Source: an uncultured Collinsella sp. (GTDB taxonomy: Bacteria > Actinomycetota > Coriobacteriia > Coriobacteriales > Coriobacteriaceae). Taken from it: 60,162 nt of DNA. The stretch is from NCBI GenBank assembly GCA_902494565.1, contig CABUTN010000009.1, forward strand, positions 1-60,162. Direction: 5' to 3'. Under the pieces are notes generated by a model, which was not told the origin of the DNA, ran no database searches, and worked only from the letters and a program-made list of their open reading frames with translations. The position numbers and the translations under genes were made by a program. This document shows positions 9,102 through 16,844 of the stretch, one piece after another. Every line of letters starts with the position of its first letter. Position 1 is the first letter of the stretch.

Positions 9102-9134
9102 AAGGGGGCGGCCCAGGCGGGTCGCCCCCTTTCT
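9102..9134. terminator. Terminator between the PHP gene and the RNA methyltransferase gene
   Basis: The stem AAGGGGGCGGCC pairs with GGTCGCCCCCTT (one G-U) and is followed by TTTCTT. It lies in the convergent gap and may act in both directions. Confidence 0.85.
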
Positions 9135-9159
9135 TGTCCCAAAAATCTACTGAGGTTGG

Positions 9160-10608
9160 TTAGCGGCGTTCGAGGACCGCTACGGTTTCGGTGTGGTCGG
9201 TGTGAGGGAACATGTCGACGGGCGTGATCTTGAGCAGGCAATAGCCTCCGTCGAGGAGCTGATGCAGGTCGCGCTCTTGAGTTACGGGGTTGCAGCTGAT
9301 ATAGGTGATGCGGCGCGGCTTAAGCGCGCAGGCAGCTTCGAGGAACTCGGGCGTGGAGCCGGCGCGCGGCGGATCGATGGAAAGGACATCGACCCGCTCG
9401 TTGTTATCGGCGGCATCCAGGATGTAATCGGTGGCGTCGTCGGCCATAAACCAAGCGCTGCGGGTGAGGCCGTTGAGCTCGGCATTGCGGCGTGCGTCGG
9501 CAATGCCCGCCGGGTTGCGCTCCACGCCGAGCAGCATAATGCCGATACCCTTGTTCTGGGCATCTTTAGCTGCGCAAAGGCCGATGGTACCGCTGCCACA
9601 GTAGGCATCCATGAGCACATCGCCCTGGTGCAAATCCATGCCGTCGATAGCGAGCTGATAGAGCAGCTCGGTCTGTTGCGGGTTGGTCTGATAAAACGCG
9701 GTGGGGGAGATGTCGAATTCGCAGCCGAGCAGCTGGTCGCGCATGCACTCGGCGCCATATACAATGCGGGTTTCCTCGCCGAGGATGGCGTTGCCGGGAC
9801 GTCCGTTGATGTTTTGGGCGACGGTGACGATGCGCGGATCGAGTGCGGCGACAGCCTCAAAGAACTCCTGCGCATGCGGCAAGTCGCGCTGAGCGGTCAC
9901 GAGCGTGACCATGACCTGGTCGGTACGCCAGCCGCAGCGGACGACGGCATAGCGAAGCAAACCAAGATGCTTGTCCTCATTAAAGGCGGGAATATGCAGC
10001 CGCTCAGCTTCGCGTGCGATGCCGTTGAGAATCTGACGGGCACCCGGTGCCTCGACAGGACACTCGGGTACGGCAACGATCTTGTGCGTGCCGCGCTCAA
10101 AGAAACCGCAACGGACAGCACCCTCCTTACCGGGAGCAAAGGGAGTGGCGGCCTTATGGCGAAAACCGCGCGGCGCAGGATATTTGCCCGGGTCGCCCAG
10201 GGTGACGCCCATACCGCGAATGGGGTCGACGCTAATGCCCTCGCGCTCGCAAAGGGTAGCAAAAAGCTCCTCCATGGCGGCCTGCTTGGCTGCCAACTGC
10301 TTCTTATAAGGACGATTGAGCGCCGTACACCCACCGCAAGCTTTCATGATCGAACAGGGAGACTTGGGGTCCACAGCCTTACGCGCAGACGAAACCGAAT
10401 CATTATGCGGGCGCTTGGAACGAGTCCGAGGCGCTTTGTCCCCGCCTCGACGAGAGTCAGAACGCTTGGTCTTAGCCCTGTTCTTGGTCGATTTGCTTTT
10501 TGCAGCTTTAGAAGACTTGGATTTCGTAGAAGATTTCTCCTTCTTCGACCCCTCAGCCGCCTCCACCAAAGCACGACGAGCCCTACGCTCCGCACGAGAT
10601 TCTGCCAT
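9160..10608 (-). CDS. TrmA/RumA-family (uracil-C5) RNA methyltransferase
   Basis: 482 residues. Family members use SAM to make 5-methyluridine, usually at 23S rRNA U747 or U1939. A cluster of cysteines (C85, C91, C94 in the order C-x5-C-x2-C) is the Fe-S ligand set of RumA. The methyltransferase domain carries VLMDAYCGSGTIGL (SAM), SIDPPRAG and the catalytic YISCNPVTQ. The first ~80 residues are a Ser/Lys/Arg-rich low-complexity extension, probably an RNA-binding tail, not usual in RumA. Lack of a clear TRAM domain fits this. The start at 10608 is supported by GTGGAG; the upstream GTG lacks a site. The rRNA target (RlmC, RlmD or RlmCD type) cannot be decided. Confidence 0.9.
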   Translation of the reverse strand: MAESRAERRARRALVEAAEGSKKEKSSTKSKSSKAAKSKSTKNRAKTKRSDSRRGGDKAPRTRSKRPHNDSVSSARKAVDPKSPCSIMKACGGCTALNRPYKKQLAAKQAAMEELFATLCEREGISVDPIRGMGVTLGDPGKYPAPRGFRHKAATPFAPGKEGAVRCGFFERGTHKIVAVPECPVEAPGARQILNGIAREAERLHIPAFNEDKHLGLLRYAVVRCGWRTDQVMVTLVTAQRDLPHAQEFFEAVAALDPRIVTVAQNINGRPGNAILGEETRIVYGAECMRDQLLGCEFDISPTAFYQTNPQQTELLYQLAIDGMDLHQGDVLMDAYCGSGTIGLCAAKDAQNKGIGIMLLGVERNPAGIADARRNAELNGLTRSAWFMADDATDYILDAADNNERVDVLSIDPPRAGSTPEFLEAACALKPRRITYISCNPVTQERDLHQLLDGGYCLLKITPVDMFPHTDHTETVAVLERR

Positions 10609-10713
10609 CAATAACTCCACTAATTCATGAATTAAAGCTGCAAGTATTGTACCGTGCCAAGCCAGCAGACGATATACAAGCGGTTTAATCGTGTCAGTGA
10701 TAAGTCCAACGAC

Positions 10714-10864
10714 GTTTGCCCGGCGTGGGCGGGGAGCGGCGCGTAATTAAGTTTATCGCGAGTTCCGCACGCAAAGGAAAGCACTTAATGTGCTTTCCGT
10801 CTTGCGCAGGACTGTAGAGCAGGAAACTTAATTACGCGCCGCTCCCCGCCCACGCCGGGCAAAC
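10714..10864. repeat. Long perfect palindrome with nested hairpin
   Basis: Two perfect 41-base arms (10714-10754, 10824-10864) are separated by 69 bases that hold a second hairpin (AGGAAAGCAC with GTGCTTTCC, about 10775-10799, flanked by GCAA/TTGC). The outer stem contains GCGTAATTAAGTTT. There is no T-tract, so it is not a simple terminator. It fills most of the gap between the divergent methyltransferase and ABC importer genes. Confidence 0.9.
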
Positions 10865-10870
10865 CCTCCC

Positions 10871-10899
10871 TTGTACTCCATCTCACTAAAGTGTATGAT
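10871..10899 (+). promoter_or_regulatory. Sigma-70-type promoter of the amino acid importer operon
   Basis: TTGTAC (10871-10876) and TATGAT (10894-10899) are exactly 17 bases apart, about 57 bases before the first start codon. The -35 lies seven bases after the long palindrome. Confidence 0.65.
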
Positions 10900-10917
10900 T
10901 CTGATCGTTACACGACT

Positions 10918-10937
10918 CACTTTACTTAACTAAAGTG
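10918..10937 (+). promoter_or_regulatory. Candidate operator of the amino acid importer operon
   Basis: A palindrome CACTTTA-N6-TAAAGTG lies just downstream of the predicted start of transcription, and a related CACTAAAGTG lies between the -35 and -10. A repressor binding both would block the promoter. The regulator is not encoded next door. Confidence 0.4.
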
Positions 10938-10955
10938 CCACCAAGGGGGAATACC

Positions 10956-11816
10956 ATGAATACCGATATGTCTCGTCGTCAGTTTGTTGGTCTAGCCGGT
11001 TCGCTCGCTACGGTTCTAGGTCTTGGCCTGGTAGGCTGCGGTGGTGGTGCCGGTAAGGGTTCCGCTGCCGGTTCTGCTGCAGCCAAGGATGTGAAGGGCG
11101 CTGCGGAGTCCAAGAAGCTCGTGGTGGGCTTTGATAAGTCCTATCCTCCGTACGGCTTTGTGGGCGACGATGGCGAGTACACCGGCTTTGATCTCGATCT
11201 GGCCAAGGCTGTTGCCGATAAGCAGGGCTGGGAGGTCAAATACGAGGCCATCGACTGGGACGCCAAGGATACGCTGCTTAACTCGGGCGCCATCAACTGC
11301 ATCTGGAACGGCTTTACCATGGAGGGCCGTGAGGACGACTACACGTTCTCCGAGCCGTACATGCTCAACGAGCAGGTGCTGGTGGTCAAGAAGGATGCGG
11401 GCATCAAGGGCTGGGACGATCTTGCCGGCAAGACCGTGATTACCCAGACTGATTCCGCTGCGCAGGACGTGCTTGAGGGTGACCAGAAGGATCTGGCAGC
11501 GACGTTTGCCACGCTCGACACGATCGGCGAGTACAACACGGCCTTTATGCAGCTCGAGAGCGGCGCGGTCGATGCCGTGGCGTGCGATCTTTCGATTGCC
11601 CAGTATCAGCTTGCCGCCAAGCCCGATGCCTATACGCAGCTTGATGAGCCGCTGTCCAGCGAGCACTACGCCGTTGGCTTTAAGAAGGGCGACACCAAGT
11701 CGGCCGATGCTGTAGCCGAGTCGCTCAAGGCGCTCTACGAGGACGGCACGGTCAAGGACCTCTGCGATAAATATTCAAGCTATGGTTTGTCTTTCGATAA
11801 TTGGGTGCTCAAGTAA
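10956..11816 (+). CDS. Polar amino acid ABC transporter, substrate-binding lipoprotein
   Basis: 286 residues. Family 3 extracellular solute-binding protein: after the lipobox the sequence reads KKLVVGFDKSYPPYGFVGDDGEYTG in pieces typical of amino-acid binders, then FDLDLAKAVA and the WDAKDTLL and IWNGFTMEGRE ligand-contact regions. The signal peptide has SRRQF (Tat-like twin Arg) at 6-10, a hydrophobic core and the lipobox LVGC, with Cys28 the lipidation site. The start at 10956 follows AAGGGGG. It is the first gene of a three-gene import operon; the permease start overlaps its stop codon. The ligand could be cystine, glutamine, arginine or similar and is not decidable here. Confidence 0.93.
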   Translation: MNTDMSRRQFVGLAGSLATVLGLGLVGCGGGAGKGSAAGSAAAKDVKGAAESKKLVVGFDKSYPPYGFVGDDGEYTGFDLDLAKAVADKQGWEVKYEAIDWDAKDTLLNSGAINCIWNGFTMEGREDDYTFSEPYMLNEQVLVVKKDAGIKGWDDLAGKTVITQTDSAAQDVLEGDQKDLAATFATLDTIGEYNTAFMQLESGAVDAVACDLSIAQYQLAAKPDAYTQLDEPLSSEHYAVGFKKGDTKSADAVAESLKALYEDGTVKDLCDKYSSYGLSFDNWVLK

Positions 11817-12469
11817 TGTCTATTCAGGTCATGATGCAAATGCTTGGCCAGGGATTCTTGGTCAGTTTGCAGTTGTTTGTGCTGACGCTGCTGGGGTCGA
11901 TTCCGCTGGGAATCCCCGTGGCGTTTATGCGCATGAGCAAAATTGCGCCGCTCCGCTGGATTGCGCGCATCTACATTTCGGTCATGCGCGGTACGCCGCT
12001 CATGCTGCAGATGTTTGCCATCTACTTTGCCCCGTACTACGTGTTCGGCATTTCGCTCACGCCCGATTCCAAGTGGACGGCGTGCGTCGTAGCGTTCATC
12101 ATCAACTACGCCGGTTACTTTGCCGAGATCTATCGCTCGGGCCTGCAGTCCATTCCGCGCGGTCAATACGAGGCAGCCGAGGTGCTGGGCTATTCGCGCA
12201 TGCAGACGTTTCTGTATATCGTGATGCCGCAGGTCGCCAAGCGTATTCTGCCGGCGATGGGCAACGAGATCATCACGCTGGTCAAGGACACGTCGCTGGC
12301 GTTTGCCATTGGCGTGGGTGAGATGTTCTCGACGGCCAAGGCGCTGGTCGCCTCGCAGGTGAGCATGGTGCCGTTTGCGATCGCGGCGCTGATCTACTGG
12401 ATCTTTAACTTTGTGGTCGAGATGCTGCTGGGCGCCGCCGAAAAGAAGCTGGACTATTATCATGACTAA
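11816..12469 (+). CDS. Polar amino acid ABC transporter, permease
   Basis: 217 residues, the usual HisM/GlnP-type length. Several hydrophobic helices include residues 10-33, about 55-75 and about 185-207. The EAA cytoplasmic loop, which docks with the ATPase, is seen as YEAAEVLGYSRMQTFLYIVMP (in parts, about 121-141). PLMLQMFAIYF is the early family signature. The start ATG overlaps the stop of the binding-protein gene (TAATG), showing translational coupling. It works with the lipoprotein and the ATPase on either side. Confidence 0.94.
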   Translation: MSIQVMMQMLGQGFLVSLQLFVLTLLGSIPLGIPVAFMRMSKIAPLRWIARIYISVMRGTPLMLQMFAIYFAPYYVFGISLTPDSKWTACVVAFIINYAGYFAEIYRSGLQSIPRGQYEAAEVLGYSRMQTFLYIVMPQVAKRILPAMGNEIITLVKDTSLAFAIGVGEMFSTAKALVASQVSMVPFAIAALIYWIFNFVVEMLLGAAEKKLDYYHD

Positions 12470-13226
12470 CTCAGTGATGAAAATCGAAAGCGCGCGCAAG
12501 GCGTTTGGCGGCAATGAGGTGCTCAAGGATATCTCGCTCGAGGTCAAGCGTGGCGAGGTCGTGGCGATTATCGGGCCTTCGGGTGGCGGCAAGTCCACGC
12601 TGCTGCGGTGTGCCACGCTGCTCGAGACACTCGACGGAGGCTCGCTCTCGTTTGGTGGCCTTGCCGTTGCGACGGATGCGGGCTCGGGCGCGGTCTATGC
12701 GAAGGGCGATGTGCCCAAGCGGGCACGCTCGCGATTCGGCCTGGTGTTCCAAAATTACAACCTGTTCCCGCACTATACCGTGATGAAAAACATCATCGAC
12801 GCGCCGATCCGCGTGCTTAAGCGCCCGCGCGAGCAGGCGGAAGCTCGTGCGCGCGAGTTGATCGCGCAGATGGGGCTTACGGGCAACGAGAACAAGGTGC
12901 CATGTGAGCTTTCGGGCGGCCAGCAACAGCGTGTGAGTATCGCCCGCGCCTTGGCGCTCGATCCGGAGATCCTGTTCTTTGACGAGCCGACCTCGGCACT
13001 CGATCCCGAGCTGACGGCCGAGGTACTGCGTGTCATTAAAGACCTTGCGGCGCAGAATATGACGATGGTGATCGTGACCCATGCGATGCAGTTTGCGCGC
13101 GATGTTGCCGACCGCGTGGTCTTTATGGACGGCGGTCGTATTGTCGAGGAGGGTCCTGCCGAGCAGGTCATCGACCATCCACGCGAGCAGCGCACCCGTG
13201 AGTTCTTGAGCCGTATCGAGGGATAG
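12462..13226 (+). CDS. Polar amino acid ABC transporter, ATP-binding protein
   Basis: 254 residues. A GlnQ/HisP-type ATPase driving the preceding permease. Walker A is GPSGGGKST (about 40-48), the Q-loop lies in FGLVFQNYNLFPHYTV, the ABC signature is LSGGQQQR, Walker B is ILFFDEPTSALDPEL, and the switch His is in IVTHAMQFA. The ATG at 12462 overlaps the permease end by eight bases; an internal ATG at 12477 is possible. It is the last gene of the operon, ended by a terminator at 13262. Confidence 0.95.
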   Translation: MTNSVMKIESARKAFGGNEVLKDISLEVKRGEVVAIIGPSGGGKSTLLRCATLLETLDGGSLSFGGLAVATDAGSGAVYAKGDVPKRARSRFGLVFQNYNLFPHYTVMKNIIDAPIRVLKRPREQAEARARELIAQMGLTGNENKVPCELSGGQQQRVSIARALALDPEILFFDEPTSALDPELTAEVLRVIKDLAAQNMTMVIVTHAMQFARDVADRVVFMDGGRIVEEGPAEQVIDHPREQRTREFLSRIEG

Positions 13227-13261
13227 GCTCAGGTATTTACTCAACTATTAATTGAGGCGAA

Positions 13262-13296
13262 GCCGCCGCAGGTCTTACGGTCTGTGGCGGCTTTTT
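13262..13296 (+). terminator. Rho-independent terminator after the importer operon
   Basis: The stem GCCGCCGCAGGTC pairs with GGTCTGTGGCGGC (one mismatch region) around TTAC and is followed by five T. Confidence 0.9.
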
Positions 13297-13299
13297 GTT

Positions 13300-13536
13300 T
13301 GCATCGACGGGGTTCAATAATCGCCTCACAAGCTTGTCTCTTCCTCTCGCCGCCTGTATTCATACGTGTGCCGAAAGGTGTGCATGGACGGTCGCCCGTG
13401 AGGGTAGGGTGGTGGCATAGGACATTTGGAGGGTGAGTCGGCTCGGCTGCCGACCATGCTGCTCCCGGGATGGCACCGACCGCGAACTCTCCCCGTTGGC
13501 GTCGCGCAATGCGCGCGGCCCTGCAAGGAGGTCATC
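13300..13536 (+). other. Long leader of the EF-G-like gene, GC-rich and structured
   Basis: About 235 bases without a supported gene. Local stems are GTCGGC/GCCGAC (13437-13454) and CGCGC/GCGCG (13504-13516), and a G-rich stretch lies at 13400-13435. No known riboswitch was recognised. AAGGAGG at 13525-13531 is the ribosome-binding site of the next gene. An in-frame reading from 13426 would use this leader as protein; its composition and the strong site at 13525 argue against that. Confidence 0.35.
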
Positions 13537-15612
13537 ATGGGTGCTCCCAAGACCGGTAACGTAAGGAACGTGGTGCTCGTAGGCCAAGGCGGGGTGGGCA
13601 AGACTTCACTCGCCGAGGCCATGCTCCACCTTTCCGGCAAGACCGCCCGCCTGGGCGGCCACGACGGCACCAAGCCTACGCTCGACTATGACCCTGAAGA
13701 GGTCAAGCGTTCATTTTCCATCTCGACGACCATTGCGCCAATCGACTGGAAGGGCGCGCGCATCAATGTGCTCGATGCCCCGTGCTACCCCGATTTTATC
13801 GGCGACGCCTTTGCCGCGATGAGCGTCTGCGAGACGGCTCTGTTTGTGGTCGACGCCGAGGCCGGCCCGCAGCCTACGACGGTTAAGCTCTGGTATGCCG
13901 CCGAGGACCTGCGCCTGGCGCGTGCGGTGTTCGTAAACCGCCTGTCGCGCTCCGAGGCCAGCTTTGCGACCACGATGGACCTGCTGCAGGAGCGCTTTGG
14001 CACGCGCCTGGGCGCCGTGACCCTTCCCTGGGGCGAGGGCGAGGACTTTGACGGCATCATCGACCTGGTGCGCATGAAGGCGCGCCATTGCAACGGCACC
14101 GAAGCCGTTGAGTCGGAGATTCCCGAGGAGTATCGTGCCCAGGCCGAGGAGGCCCATGACCATCTGTGCGAGTTGGTGGCCGAGGCCGACGATGAGCTGA
14201 TGATGAAGTACCTGGAAGGCGAGGAGACACTGACGCAAGAGGAGCTTGAGGGCCTGCTGTCGAAGGCGATTGCCGAGCGCATCTTTGTGCCGGTCTTTGC
14301 GGGCGATTGCATTAAGGAGCAGGGCGTCAACTCGCTGATGGACGACATCGCGACGTACTTCCCGGCGCCGACCGACTACGGCGAGATGCCGCTTATCGAC
14401 GGCGATTCGCTCAAGATTTCGAGCGACGATGACCGTCCGGTGGCGTTTGTGTTTAAGACCCTGGCCGATCCGCAGCAGGGTCGCATCAGCTTTATCAAGG
14501 TGCTGACGGGTACGCTTGAGCCGGGTCTTGAGCTGATCAACGCGCGTACCCGCAAGGGCGACCGTCTGGCTCACCTGTATGTGATGTGCGGCCGCGACAT
14601 GACCGAGGTCGGTCACGCCTATGCCGGCGACATTATCGTGGCACCCAAGCTGGCGGCCGAGACGGGCGATACGCTCTCGATTACCGGCAAGGTCGAGGCT
14701 GCGGCGTTTAAGTTCCCCAACTCGCAGTACCGCATTGCCATCGAGGCCGAGAATCGCGGCGACGAAGAGAAGCTCTACACGTTTATCGAGAAGGCCTGCA
14801 AGGCCGATCCGACCATGAGCATCGACCGCGACGAGGAGACCGGCCAGACCATTATCTCCGCCGTTGGTGAGGCGCAGGTTTCGGTGCTGCTCAACCGTTT
14901 GGAGGATCGCACCAAGGTCGTAGCCAAGAGCGTGCCGATCCGCATTCCGTATCGCGAGACCATTCGCCGTACGGCAAGTGCCCAGGGCCGCCATAAGAAG
15001 CAGACCGGCGGCGCCGGTCAGTACGGCGACTGCTGGCTGCGCGTGGAGCCGCTCATTGGGCCCGACGGCACGAGCGATGGCTATGAGTTTGTGGACGAGG
15101 TCGTGGGCGGCCGCATTCCGCGCTCGCTGATCCCCGCCGTGGACAAGGGCGTCCAGGAGACCATGAAGGACGGCATCATTGCCGGCTATCCGCTCACGGG
15201 CATTCGCGTGGCTGTGTACGACGGCTCGTATCACAGCGTCGACTCCAACGAGATGGCGTTCCGCGCGGCGGCTCGCATCGGCCTGCGCAAGGCATGTGCC
15301 GATGCCGACCCGGTGGTGCTGGAGCCCATCGAGGAAATCACGGTGACTATTCCCGAGAGCTACGCCGGCGCCGTGATGGGCGACATCTCGGCCTCGCGCG
15401 GTCGCGTGACGGGTATGGAGACCGATGAGCGCGGCGATACCGTGGTCATTGCCCAGGCGCCGCTGGCAGAACTGACGGATTATTCGACGCGCCTACGCTC
15501 TATCACGCGCGGCACGGGCGACTTTACCATGAAGCCCGCAGGCTATGAGCAGGTTCCCTATGACGTTCAGGCCAAGCTGGTCGAGCGCTATGAGGAGGGT
15601 CGCGCCAAGTAG
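13537..15612 (+). CDS. Elongation factor G-like protein with degenerate GTPase motifs
   Basis: 691 residues, the full EF-G domain order: G domain (1-~270), domain II (~300-385), III, IV (ARIPxR-like start at ~480 with GGAGQYGDCWLRVEPL) and V (EEITVTIPESYAGAVMGDISASRGRVTGME). Canonical EF-G translocates tRNA and mRNA on the ribosome. Here the P-loop GQGGVGKTS (16-24) and the STT switch are present, but G3 reads DAPCYPDF instead of DTPGHVDF and G4 reads NRLS instead of NKxD, so nucleotide specificity and hydrolysis may be altered. It belongs with the EF-G-like paralogues of Actinobacteria and Firmicutes rather than the housekeeping fusA, which should be near the rpsL/rpsG genes. The start follows AAGGAGG. 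It appears monocistronic. Confidence 0.88.
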   Translation: MGAPKTGNVRNVVLVGQGGVGKTSLAEAMLHLSGKTARLGGHDGTKPTLDYDPEEVKRSFSISTTIAPIDWKGARINVLDAPCYPDFIGDAFAAMSVCETALFVVDAEAGPQPTTVKLWYAAEDLRLARAVFVNRLSRSEASFATTMDLLQERFGTRLGAVTLPWGEGEDFDGIIDLVRMKARHCNGTEAVESEIPEEYRAQAEEAHDHLCELVAEADDELMMKYLEGEETLTQEELEGLLSKAIAERIFVPVFAGDCIKEQGVNSLMDDIATYFPAPTDYGEMPLIDGDSLKISSDDDRPVAFVFKTLADPQQGRISFIKVLTGTLEPGLELINARTRKGDRLAHLYVMCGRDMTEVGHAYAGDIIVAPKLAAETGDTLSITGKVEAAAFKFPNSQYRIAIEAENRGDEEKLYTFIEKACKADPTMSIDRDEETGQTIISAVGEAQVSVLLNRLEDRTKVVAKSVPIRIPYRETIRRTASAQGRHKKQTGGAGQYGDCWLRVEPLIGPDGTSDGYEFVDEVVGGRIPRSLIPAVDKGVQETMKDGIIAGYPLTGIRVAVYDGSYHSVDSNEMAFRAAARIGLRKACADADPVVLEPIEEITVTIPESYAGAVMGDISASRGRVTGMETDERGDTVVIAQAPLAELTDYSTRLRSITRGTGDFTMKPAGYEQVPYDVQAKLVERYEEGRAK

Positions 15613-15646
15613 CGTGTGGCGTTGCCTGCAACATATATGCCGATGC

Positions 15647-15682
15647 AAGGACCGCTCTGGGTAACCCAGGGCGGTCCTTTTT
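15647..15682 (+). terminator. Rho-independent terminator after the EF-G-like gene
   Basis: The perfect stem AAGGACCGC...GCGGTCCTT, continued by CTGGGT/ACCCAG, is followed by five T. Confidence 0.92.
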
Positions 15683-15741
15683 GATCCCTGGGGGACGGAG
15701 GAAAACAGATCATCTTTGGGTTACGGGTGGCGCGGTCGGCA

Positions 15742-16725
15742 CTAGTCTCCGGATGCCTGGTTGCGACCGGTGGCGTAGTCGATCTGCACGTGCGGCTGCA
15801 GGTTGTAGCAATATACGTGGAAGCAGAGGGTCTTGCCGTGGTCCTCGACCGATTGCGCCTCAAGGCGCACGCCACGGCAGACAAGTTCCTCTTCGTTATA
15901 CATGGGCGTGACGCGGTAGAGCACATGGTTGCCCGTGTCGCGGATGTAGCCGAGAATCTGCTCCTCAAACGGCAGCATGCCCGTTTCGTTGAGATAGCGC
16001 GTGCCGGTGAGGAGATTTTTGCGGTTGGCGTTTTCGCCGCAGAGCGACCAGGCGATAAGGTGGCAGCGGTTGTAGAGGCTCTGGCCCGGAATAAAGTCGT
16101 AGCGCTGCTGGTGCCAACCGGCAGGATGGATACGCGAGATATCGCCGCGCTCGCCTTGACCGAGTGATTCGGGGCCCACGCAGGCGAGTGCTTTGCGGGT
16201 GCGGCCCAGGCTGTCGAGCTTGGAGAACTTCTTAAAGCAGCCCTCTTCTGTAGCGCGCTCGTATTCATCGAGCGTGAATGATGGTGTGCCGAGCGGGTGC
16301 GTGCTGTCGGTGCGAAGGGCAACGTAGGGGTTGCCGGCGTAGTCGGGAATGCTGCTGAGATAAACACCGCGGGCGCGGTTGAGGTCGGGGTTTTCGACCT
16401 CGTCGATGGGGGTGGCGGCACTGTCCGCGGAAACGTCGTCATCGGTGTCGGTTGCGGCGGAATCGGAGCCATCGCCAGAGTCCTGGCCGTTTTGAGGGTC
16501 CGGGGAGCTCGCCGTTCCCGATTCGAGCCGGGCAACCAGGTCTGCCTCGTCGTCGGTACGGCTGGGGCTCTCGTTTTGTTTTTCGGCCAGAGCCGCCGCT
16601 TGCTCATCGCTTTGCGGCGACAGCAGCTTGGGCGCCCCGTCAAGCGATCCCGTAAACAGCGCAAACCCTAGCACCACGGTGGTGCCGATGGAAAGTACTT
16701 GCTTGTAGGCGGGCTTGCGCGACAT
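15742..16725 (-). CDS. DNA/RNA non-specific endonuclease, membrane-anchored or secreted
   Basis: 327 residues. An N-terminal hydrophobic helix (about 10-27) is followed by a ~90-residue linker rich in Ser, Asp and Ala, then a nuclease domain (about 115-327). The beta-beta-alpha-metal core reads YNRCHLIAWSLCGENANRKN with candidate catalytic His222 and metal Asn234/Asn237, then LLTGTRYLNETGM, the pattern of streptococcal DNA-entry and streptodornase nucleases. The usual DRGH is NRCH here. Such enzymes degrade extracellular DNA or process it for uptake; no competence genes are in view. The start follows AGGAG. It faces the EF-G-like gene and lies near the LacI gene on the same strand. Confidence 0.85.
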   Translation of the reverse strand: MSRKPAYKQVLSIGTTVVLGFALFTGSLDGAPKLLSPQSDEQAAALAEKQNESPSRTDDEADLVARLESGTASSPDPQNGQDSGDGSDSAATDTDDDVSADSAATPIDEVENPDLNRARGVYLSSIPDYAGNPYVALRTDSTHPLGTPSFTLDEYERATEEGCFKKFSKLDSLGRTRKALACVGPESLGQGERGDISRIHPAGWHQQRYDFIPGQSLYNRCHLIAWSLCGENANRKNLLTGTRYLNETGMLPFEEQILGYIRDTGNHVLYRVTPMYNEEELVCRGVRLEAQSVEDHGKTLCFHVYCYNLQPHVQIDYATGRNQASGD

Positions 16726-16844
16726 TGAGGCTCCTGGATGGACGGTTGGGAATCTACCAGTCTAGCAGGAGCCGGCAAGGGCCGCTCTGTCGAACAAATA
16801 CTTAAGATTTGAGACAAACGCTACTGATTCATTTGTCCCGCGGT

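Noticed and set aside
13426..13536. N-terminal extension of the EF-G-like protein
   Set aside because: The extension has no EF-G similarity, and the strong AAGGAGG sits immediately before the ATG at 13537.
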